DNA of 64,000 bases from DASTBU01 sp035711845. GTDB lineage: Bacteria; Acidobacteriota; Vicinamibacteria; Vicinamibacterales; 2-12-FULL-66-21. Each line of letters starts with the position of its first letter. The stretch's first letter is position 1. Shown here piece by piece: positions 34,378-41,442 of the stretch. The stretch lies in contig DASTBU010000088.1 of the NCBI GenBank assembly GCA_035711845.1, positions 1 to 64,000 of the forward strand, in the 5' to 3' direction. The notes under the pieces are model-generated. The model worked only from the letters and a program-made list of their open reading frames with translations. It was not told the origin of the DNA and did not search any database. Made by a program: the position numbers and the translations under genes.

Positions 34378-34437
34378 GGCCGGGCCGGCGTCGGTGCTCG
34401 ATTTTTCCGCGGAGTCCGTCTTCCACCACTCGTTCCT

Positions 34438-34461
34438 GATCGAGAATCAAGATCTGACCCC
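34438..34461. repeat. Short dispersed intergenic motif
   Basis: The words GAGAATCAAGATCTGACCCC occupy the end of this segment, just before the next start codon. I have the impression that this word is common in intergenic repeats of unrelated bacteria, but only one copy is in the window. Confidence 0.35.
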
Positions 34462-34468
34462 ATCGCGC

Positions 34469-35413
34469 ATGCGCATCGGCATCTCGGCGTGTCTCCTCGG
34501 CGAGGAGGTCCGCTTCGACGGTGGACACAAGCGGGACGAGTTCCTGACGACGGTCCTGGGTCCGCACGTCGAGTGGGTACCGGTGTGCCCTGAGGTCGAG
34601 GTCGGGATGGGCACGCCGCGCGAGGCGCTGCGGCTGGTGCGCTCCGGCCACGTGCTCAGGATGATCACGATCCGCACCAGCGTGGACCACACCGATGCGA
34701 TGACCCGCTGGTCGGCCAGACGCCTCGATGAGCTCGCTCGTGAAGACTTGTGCGGGTACGTGCTCAAGAAGGACTCGCCGAGCTGCGGAATGGAGCGCGT
34801 GAGGGTCTACGCTCCGGGGGGCGGTGCGGTCGGCGAGCGCACCGGCCGGGGCCTGTTCGCGGCGGCGCTGCTCGCGCGATTTCCTTCGCTGCCGGTGGAA
34901 GAGGAAGGTCGGCTGTCGGACCCGAGGCTGCGCGAGAACTTCATCGAGCGCGTGTTCGCGTACAGGAGGCTGAAAGATCTGTTCGAGTCGCGGTGGACGG
35001 CGGCCGCGGTCGTCCGATTCCACACGGCCCACAAAATGGCGCTCCTGGCGCACTCGACCACCGCGTATCAGGCTCTGGGCAGGCTGGTCGCCGACATGAA
35101 GAGCATCCCGCGCGGCGAGTTTCGCGAGCGCTACGAGCGGCAGTTCATGCACACACTCGCCCTGACTGCTACGGCCCGGCGCCACACGAATGTGCTGACG
35201 CACATGGCCGGTCACCTGAAGCGCCGCATCGATCCCGCATCAAGGGCCGAGCTCCAGGAATCGATCGACGACTATCGCCGCGGCCTGATTCCGCGTGTGG
35301 TGCCGCTCACGCTCATCCGCCACCACGTGCGCGCGCACAACGTGGCGTATCTCAGGGGTCAGACTTATCTCGAGCCAGATCGACGGGAGCTCGTGTTGCG
35401 GAATCACGTGTGA
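34469..35413 (+). CDS. DUF523 - DUF1722 protein
   Basis: 314 residues from the ATG at 34469. The N-terminal DUF523 domain (1-150) has GISACLLGEEVRFDGGHKRD, PVCPEVEVGMGTPR and KKDSPSCGMERVRVY, with conserved Cys residues. The C-terminal DUF1722/YbgA domain (about 180-310) has FHTAHKMALLAHS, the Y..L/GRLV segment and VPLTLIRHHVR. This fusion is common next to photolyase or in stand-alone form; the function is unknown, possibly tRNA or nucleotide thiolation-linked chemistry. Its TGA is the first point of a heptamer array. Confidence 0.9.
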   Translation: MRIGISACLLGEEVRFDGGHKRDEFLTTVLGPHVEWVPVCPEVEVGMGTPREALRLVRSGHVLRMITIRTSVDHTDAMTRWSARRLDELAREDLCGYVLKKDSPSCGMERVRVYAPGGGAVGERTGRGLFAAALLARFPSLPVEEEGRLSDPRLRENFIERVFAYRRLKDLFESRWTAAAVVRFHTAHKMALLAHSTTAYQALGRLVADMKSIPRGEFRERYERQFMHTLALTATARRHTNVLTHMAGHLKRRIDPASRAELQESIDDYRRGLIPRVVPLTLIRHHVRAHNVAYLRGQTYLEPDRRELVLRNHV

Positions 35414-35497
35414 CCAGCTACCAGCTACCAGCTTCCAGCTACCAGCTTCCAGCTTCCAGCTTCCAGCTACCAGCTACCAGGTTCCAGCTACCAGTTC
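35413..35497. repeat. Heptamer array WCCAGCT, about 12 units
   Basis: Consecutive 7-bp units ACCAGCT or TCCAGCT with a few end variants. The A of the preceding TGA stop is the first base of unit 1. A looser GGCACCA/GGCACCC series follows at about 35520-35551. The same word in inverted orientation is at 60789-60816. Confidence 0.9.
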
Positions 35498-35553
35498 CCA
35501 GAGTCCCGTTCTTCCACCATGCACGGGGCACCAGGCACCCGGGCACCAGGCGC

Positions 35554-36384
35554 TCAGGCACCTCGTTGACAGCGCGGGCACCAGTAAGTAAGCCTCGCGT
35601 CCGCTCCCTGTTTCAGCACCTGGATCGTCGTCCCGCACCTGCGGCAGGGGAGCCGTCCGCGCCCGTATACCCACAGTCGCTCGCGTGGATCGTCCCGCCC
35701 CGTTGTCCGCCGGATACCCGAGAACGTCGTCATCGGCGCAAGACCGGGCGAGACGTTCGCCCGCAGAAACCTGCGAGCCGTGCTCACGAGACAGGCGAGC
35801 TGCGGCTCGCTGAGCTCGCCGACCTTACTGAGCGGATTCACGCCGCACGCGAAGAGGACCTCGCATTTGTAGACATTGCCGATCCCGGCGAGCGCCCGTT
35901 GATCGAGCAACGCATGGGCAATCGCCATATCGGTCCGCGCGCGAAGCCGGCGAATGGCTTCCGCTTCGTCGAAGGCCTCACCCAGCAGGTCAGGGCCGAG
36001 CCGGCTCAGCTCCCGGTGCCTGCGAAGAGCATCCCCCTCGACGAACTCCGCGACCGGGATGTTGAACCCGACGGCTTCGAACTCGCTGGTCGCAACGATG
36101 ATGCGCATGTCGTGGTGCGGACGCTTCCATCGCTCGCCGGGCCTGTAGATGTGCCAGCTGCCGTTCATGCGCATATGGGTGCGCAGGGTGTGCCCTCCGG
36201 AGAACCGCATGAGCAGATGTTTGCCGGCCGACGTCACCTGTTCGATGGTCCGCCCAGTGAGGGGCGCGTCGTACTGGACTTTCATCAACGCGGGGAAGAC
36301 CGATTCGAACCTGACGACGACGCGTCCGCCGAGGGCGCGGTGGAGTGTCTGCGCCGCGCGGTAGATCGTGTCGCCTTCAGGCAT
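35554..36384 (-). CDS. Fpg/Nei-family DNA glycosylase (Nei2-like)
   Basis: 276 residues. The catalytic N terminus is PEGDTI after Met removal (Pro nucleophile, Glu). A helix-two-turn-helix region is visible at LDQRALAGIGNVYKCEVLFA, and a C-terminal zinc finger has CRRC ... CPRC. The enzyme excises oxidised bases and cuts the strand by beta/delta elimination. The MPEGDT start is typical of the Nei rather than the Fpg (MPELPE) branch. The start overlaps the Lhr stop by 8 bp, so the two form a DNA repair operon, as in some Actinobacteria. Confidence 0.92.
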   Translation of the reverse strand: MPEGDTIYRAAQTLHRALGGRVVVRFESVFPALMKVQYDAPLTGRTIEQVTSAGKHLLMRFSGGHTLRTHMRMNGSWHIYRPGERWKRPHHDMRIIVATSEFEAVGFNIPVAEFVEGDALRRHRELSRLGPDLLGEAFDEAEAIRRLRARTDMAIAHALLDQRALAGIGNVYKCEVLFACGVNPLSKVGELSEPQLACLVSTARRFLRANVSPGLAPMTTFSGIRRTTGRDDPRERLWVYGRGRLPCRRCGTTIQVLKQGADARLTYWCPRCQRGA

Positions 36385-39300
36385 GCCGGCGCATCTGGAA
36401 GCCCATCGCCGATGGCGTGAAGCCGGCCTCGACCAGATGATCGGCGAGCGGATGCTCGGATGGCAGCACGCCGTTGATCTCGCCGATCAGCAGCGGCACG
36501 CGCCCCTCCTGATCGCTCGCGAGCCGGGCGAGGCGCTCCGCAAGGGCGCGGGCCGTGCGCGACCGCACCGGTTCATCCTCCGGGAGCCACACCAGAAGCT
36601 GCCGCGCGCCCCGGCTGATATAGCCGGCCAGCGCGCCGTCGACGAGGACCGCGAGTGCACCGACCGTGCGAGTCGGTCCGCGCGAGGAGCCGTCGGCGCC
36701 GAGCGTCGAGGGCCATGGCAGGATCGTCCCGTAGGGGTTGGCGGGATCGGTCGCTGCGAGCACCAGGGCTTCCGGTTCTTCGGCGGGCTCGCGGAGCGAG
36801 CGCAACAGATCCAGCGCGGGCGGAAGCGCGAACTGTGTGGCCCCGACTCCTCCTGCGAAGTATCCGCGGCGGATGCGGCCGGCCTCTTCCATGGCCTTGA
36901 GCACATCGTAGACCGCGCTGAACCCGCCGAAGATCCCCTCGGCAGCAGCGACTTCGCGCGTCAGCACGCCGTACCTCGACAGGAGTTGCTGGGCGAGCGC
37001 CGCGGAGGCTTCCGTTGGCGACGGATGGCTTGCCACCCTGTCGTTCACCTGGGACCAGCGGCCTTCCGCGGAGGGCGGAGCCATCCTCCGGCTGCGGAAT
37101 GTCCGCCCGGCCGCGGGGCGACGCGGACGGCGCTCCGGCGGACGGATGAATGCCCGCAGTGCATGGAACGTGTCGTTCGTGAGCGCGCCGCGCCACACCA
37201 GGTTCCACAGCGCGCCGACGGTCTCGGCGGGGTAACCGCCGCCAGCAGCCTCGTGAATCGCTGCGAAGAAGGATGCCCCTTCCGTTTCGAGGTAGTCCAG
37301 GATGACCTGTTCCCGCGGCGCGAGATCTTCCAGCGACGGCGGCCTCCGCAGCCGCGCGAGATGGTCGGTGAGATAGATTGCCAGGCGCCCGTCGCGCTCG
37401 CCGAGCGGCTCGATCCCGCACCACACGACCTCGCCGGCGGCCGTCAGCGCATCGAAGTCGGCCGGGCTATACGCTTCCACCCGCGCCGGGAGGATCTCCG
37501 TTTCGAGGATGGAGGCGGGAAGCGGCGCGCCCTGGAGGCTCTCGATCGTATCGAGCAGCGCGTCGAGCCCCGACCGCCGCCGTACCACCCCCTGCCACGT
37601 TGTGATCAGCCGCCCGAGGACCGCCGGCTCGACCGGCTCCACCTGCTTCCTGATTTTCGCCAGCGATCGCCGCCTGATGGATTGCAGGACGTCGGCGTCG
37701 CACCACTCCCGGCCCGTGCCGCCCGGGCGGAACTCTCCCTCCAGCAGACGTCCGGTGGAGGCGAGGTCCTTGAGCATCGTTTCCGCGGTCGAGCGCCCGA
37801 GCGCGTACCTGGACGCGAAGTCGCCGGCGACAAACGGCGCGTGGGTGCGTGCATACCGTCGTGTCAGATCGGCCGCGGCGTTCGGCGAGGGCTCGAGCAG
37901 CGCCTGGGGCAATCCCGGCGGCAGCGGAATCCCCAGCGCATCGCGGTACCTGCTCGCGTACTCAACGGGGACGACCCGCGGCTCGCCGCCAATTGTCAGC
38001 TGGACCGTGCGGCGCGCCCGCGACAGCTGAGCGATCGCCTCGCGCGCATCGATCTTCGACCGCGCGGCGACCTCGGCTTCCGACAGATCGCCGAGCCGCA
38101 GCAGGAGATCGTGGACGCCGTCGATCGTGCGCGCGTGCAGCGACTCCTCGAGATGCTGCAGCTGCGCCTCCAGCTCCGCGATCGCATCGGCATCGAGCAG
38201 CTCTCGCAGCTCCGCCTCGCCGAGCAGTTCGCGCAGCTGTGCCTGATCGATGGCGAGCGCCTGCGCCCGGCGCTCGGCCAGCGGCGCATCGCCATCGTAC
38301 AGGTAGTTGGCGACGTAGGTGAACAGCAGCGACGAAGCAAACGGCGACGGGATGCTGGAATCGACGGTCACCGCCTTGATCTCGCGGCGCTCTATTCTCC
38401 GGAGCGTGTCCACCAGCGCCGGAATGTCGAACACGTCCCGCAGGCACTCGCGATACGCCTCGAGCAGCATCGGAAACGACCCATATCGTGACGCGACCGC
38501 CAGCAAATCCGCCGCGCGCTTGCGCTGCTGCCACAGCGGGCTTCGGCCTCCCGGCCGCCGCTTCGGCAGCAACAGAGCGCGTCCTGCCGCCTCGCGGAAC
38601 TTGGCGGCGAAGAGCGCGGTTCCGCCGAGCTGGCGAAGCACCAGCGCCTCGACTTCGTCCGACGACGGGATCAGCAGCTGGGGATCCGGGGGCTGCTCCG
38701 TCTCCGGGAACCTCACGACGAACCCGTCGTCGGCCCACATCGTCTCCACGTCGAGGCCTGTTTCGAGGCGCGCCCGCTCGACGGCCGCCATGGCCCATGG
38801 CGCGTGGATGCGGCCGCCCAGGGGCGTCAGCACGCAGACGCGCCAGTCGCCCAGTTCGTCGCGGCACCGTTCGACGACCAATGTGCGATCGTCCGGTACC
38901 GCGCCGGCGGCGGCGGCCTGATCCGCCAAATACCGCAGCAGGTTCTCGGCCGCCTGCTGATCCAGATCGTGATGGCGGACCAGCCGCTGGATCGCGGCGG
39001 CAGGAGGCAGAGCGCGCAGGCTTCGCACCAGCTCCCCGATGTGACGGCCCATCTCGAGCGGCCGTCCCGCAGCGTCCGCTTTCCAGAAGGGCATCTTGCC
39101 CGGCTCGCCTGGCGCGGGCGAGACGAGGACGCGGTCGTGCGTGATTTGCTCGATCCGCCAGGTCGAGGCGCCAAGGAGAAAGGTTTCGCCGACCCGGCTC
39201 TCGAACACCATCTCTTCGTCCAGCTCGCCCACCCGGGCGCCTGGGCCGCGCTCGCCGAGCAGGAACACACCGTAGAGCCCGCGGTCCGGGATGGTCCCGC

Positions 39301-40951
39301 CGTTGATCACCGCAACACGCCTGGCGCCTTCGCGCGCCGTCAGCACATCGTTCAGGCGATCCCACGTCAGGCGGGGCCTGAGATCGGCGAAGTCGTCCGA
39401 CGGATAGCGTCCCGACAGCATGTCGAGGACGCCATCGAAGACCGCGCGGCTCAGATCCGCGAACGGAGCGGCCTGCCGGACCGAAGTGAAGAGCGCGTCG
39501 ACGTTCCAGGCATCCATCGACACCGCGGCGACGATCTGCTGGGCCAGCACGTCGAGAGGGTTGCGGGGATAGCGAATCGATTCGATCCTGCCCTCGTGCA
39601 TCGCGCGGGTGACGGCAGCACAGGCGACGAGGTCTCCCCGGAACTTGGGCACGATCACGCCGCGGCTGGCGGCGCCGATCGTGTGGCCCGCTCGTCCGAT
39701 TCGCTGCATTCCGCTCGCGACCGATGGCGGCGCCTCGATCTGCACCACCAGATCGATGGCGCCCATGTCGATTCCCAGCTCCAGCGAGGATGTGGCCACG
39801 AGCCCCCGAAGCTGTCCCGCCTTCAGACGGTCCTCGACCTCGATGCGCTGCGGGCGGGCCAGGGATCCATGGTGCGATCGGACCAGCGTTTCACCCGCCA
39901 GCTCGTTGAGCGCCGCGGCCAGCCGCTCGGCGATACGGCGACTGTTGACGAAAATCAACGTGGACGTGTGCGCGCGGACCAGCTCGAGGAGCCGCGGATG
40001 AATGGCGTTCCAGATGGAGGGGCGGACGGGCCCCTGCGAGGCCGGACCGCTGGGGATCTCCTGCGGCTGCGCGATGGCCGCCATGTCCTCGACCGGCACC
40101 TCGATTCGCAGCTCGAGCCGCTTCTTCTCGGACGTGTCCACGATCGTGACCGCCCGAAACTCGCTCGCGTCCCCGTCCGATACGCCGAACTCGTCGTGGA
40201 TGATCGCGTCCGGGCTCTTTCCCTTGGTCCTGGCTTTGTCCCTCCTGCCGGGGTTGGCTCGCCTGCGTGTCGGCGCAATGGCTCCTCCAAGGAAGCGGGC
40301 AACTTCCTCGAGCGGGCGCTGGGTGGCGGACAGTCCGATACGCTGAAGAGAAGGAGCTTCCGGGTGTCTGATGGCCTCGAGCCGCTCGAGCGACAGGGCC
40401 AGGTGCGCGCCTCGCTTGGTCGGCACCAGCGCGTGAATCTCGTCGACGATGACCGTGTCGACCGAGCGCAACGCGTCGCGCGCGTTCGACGTCAGCAGCA
40501 GGTAGAGCGATTCCGGCGTCGTGATCAGGATGTCGGCGGGCTCCCGCTGGAAGTGGGCGCGCTCCCGGGCCGGGGTGTCTCCGCTTCGGATCGCAATGAC
40601 CGGCAGAGTGATCTCGTCGCCGCGGGCCGAAGCTCGATGGGCGATGCCTGTCAGCGGCGATCGCAGGTTCCGCTCGATGTCCACGGCAAGGGCCTTGAGC
40701 GGCGAGACGTAGATCACGCGGCAGCGGCGCGCCTTCGCCGGCACCGGCTCGAACATCAGGCGGTTGATGCACCAGAGGAATGCGCTGAGCGTCTTTCCGC
40801 TGCCGGTTGGCGCCGTGATGAGGGTCGATTCGCCCGCCGCGATTGGCGGCCAGCCCTGTCGCTGGGGTGGGGTCGGGGCCTCAAACGAGGCGCGGAACCA
40901 CTCGGCGACGGCGGGATGAAACGTCGAGAGGATGTCTGACCGGGCGGCCAC
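36377..40951 (-). CDS. lhr: Lhr-type large helicase
   Basis: 1524 residues, the full length of long Lhr proteins. The helicase core is in the first 450 residues: TAPTGSGKTLSAFLWCINRL (Walker A), VDEIHALVPTKRG (Walker B), IGLSATQRP (motif III), RSHHGSLARPQR and GMQRIGRAGH (motif VI). It is followed by the Lhr winged-helix and core domains, and a long C-terminal part. Lhr moves 3' to 5' on ssDNA and unwinds RNA:DNA hybrids in damage repair. The GTG start lies six bases after TACAAT (minus strand). It is co-transcribed with the Nei2-like gene. Confidence 0.95.
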   Translation of the reverse strand: MAARSDILSTFHPAVAEWFRASFEAPTPPQRQGWPPIAAGESTLITAPTGSGKTLSAFLWCINRLMFEPVPAKARRCRVIYVSPLKALAVDIERNLRSPLTGIAHRASARGDEITLPVIAIRSGDTPARERAHFQREPADILITTPESLYLLLTSNARDALRSVDTVIVDEIHALVPTKRGAHLALSLERLEAIRHPEAPSLQRIGLSATQRPLEEVARFLGGAIAPTRRRANPGRRDKARTKGKSPDAIIHDEFGVSDGDASEFRAVTIVDTSEKKRLELRIEVPVEDMAAIAQPQEIPSGPASQGPVRPSIWNAIHPRLLELVRAHTSTLIFVNSRRIAERLAAALNELAGETLVRSHHGSLARPQRIEVEDRLKAGQLRGLVATSSLELGIDMGAIDLVVQIEAPPSVASGMQRIGRAGHTIGAASRGVIVPKFRGDLVACAAVTRAMHEGRIESIRYPRNPLDVLAQQIVAAVSMDAWNVDALFTSVRQAAPFADLSRAVFDGVLDMLSGRYPSDDFADLRPRLTWDRLNDVLTAREGARRVAVINGGTIPDRGLYGVFLLGERGPGARVGELDEEMVFESRVGETFLLGASTWRIEQITHDRVLVSPAPGEPGKMPFWKADAAGRPLEMGRHIGELVRSLRALPPAAAIQRLVRHHDLDQQAAENLLRYLADQAAAAGAVPDDRTLVVERCRDELGDWRVCVLTPLGGRIHAPWAMAAVERARLETGLDVETMWADDGFVVRFPETEQPPDPQLLIPSSDEVEALVLRQLGGTALFAAKFREAAGRALLLPKRRPGGRSPLWQQRKRAADLLAVASRYGSFPMLLEAYRECLRDVFDIPALVDTLRRIERREIKAVTVDSSIPSPFASSLLFTYVANYLYDGDAPLAERRAQALAIDQAQLRELLGEAELRELLDADAIAELEAQLQHLEESLHARTIDGVHDLLLRLGDLSEAEVAARSKIDAREAIAQLSRARRTVQLTIGGEPRVVPVEYASRYRDALGIPLPPGLPQALLEPSPNAAADLTRRYARTHAPFVAGDFASRYALGRSTAETMLKDLASTGRLLEGEFRPGGTGREWCDADVLQSIRRRSLAKIRKQVEPVEPAVLGRLITTWQGVVRRRSGLDALLDTIESLQGAPLPASILETEILPARVEAYSPADFDALTAAGEVVWCGIEPLGERDGRLAIYLTDHLARLRRPPSLEDLAPREQVILDYLETEGASFFAAIHEAAGGGYPAETVGALWNLVWRGALTNDTFHALRAFIRPPERRPRRPAAGRTFRSRRMAPPSAEGRWSQVNDRVASHPSPTEASAALAQQLLSRYGVLTREVAAAEGIFGGFSAVYDVLKAMEEAGRIRRGYFAGGVGATQFALPPALDLLRSLREPAEEPEALVLAATDPANPYGTILPWPSTLGADGSSRGPTRTVGALAVLVDGALAGYISRGARQLLVWLPEDEPVRSRTARALAERLARLASDQEGRVPLLIGEINGVLPSEHPLADHLVEAGFTPSAMGFQMRRHA

Positions 40952-40957
40952 ACTTCA

Positions 40958-40963
40958 ATTGTA
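40958..40963 (-). promoter_or_regulatory. TACAAT -10 box 6 nt before the lhr start
   Basis: Minus-strand TACAAT, six bases (TGAAGT), then the GTG at 40951. Predicted leaderless. Confidence 0.5.
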
Positions 40964-41077
40964 GAGGGTGTGCCACTTGACGAGCGACCATCTCGAGCGT
41001 TGCGCGGGAGCGAAGTATCAGGCACAATATCTTGATCCACCGATAACCAAACTCAAGACGGGGGAAATCAACGCAAA

Positions 41078-41332
41078 ATGGGTGATTCCGGAGAAGGCCT
41101 CGTCGACGCCGACGCACGAATCCAGGAACAGATAGAAGAGCGTGAAGCGGAGCGGCGGCGCCGCACGTCAGCGCTGCCCGCGATCGATCCCGATCGCCTG
41201 CGTCAGGCGGAATCACTGAGGCTGGCCCGCGCCGAGCTCGAGCGGCAATCCACCGCAACAACGCATCCGGTGCGCAAGCAGCAGATCCAGGCGGCGATCG
41301 CCGAGATCGACAAGCGCCTGGCCGCCAACTAG
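41078..41332 (+). CDS. Small charged coiled-coil protein, function unknown
   Basis: 84 residues, ATG with GGGGGAAA about 9 bp upstream. Strongly helical: DARIQEQIEEREAERRRRTS, then RLRQAESLRLARAELERQST and QAAIAEIDKRLAA. No domain, signal or membrane helix. It is divergent from lhr and convergent with the GAF kinase. Coding is supported by codon-like composition and a ribosome site, but I do not recognise the family. Confidence 0.45.
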   Translation: MGDSGEGLVDADARIQEQIEEREAERRRRTSALPAIDPDRLRQAESLRLARAELERQSTATTHPVRKQQIQAAIAEIDKRLAAN

Positions 41333-41442
41333 GCCACAGCGGCAGACGGCTTCTCGTCGCAGACCCGAGGCCACGTCTCGTCGAGGTGGCCGCGCGAGGG
41401 GTGCGCACACGTCCGACCGGGGATGCTCGCGATTCGTACCCG

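Noticed and set aside
38804..40939. Plus-strand open frames of 711 and 707 residues opposite lhr (36368-40939)
   Set aside because: They are antisense to a complete helicase with all motifs; no start signals or domains.
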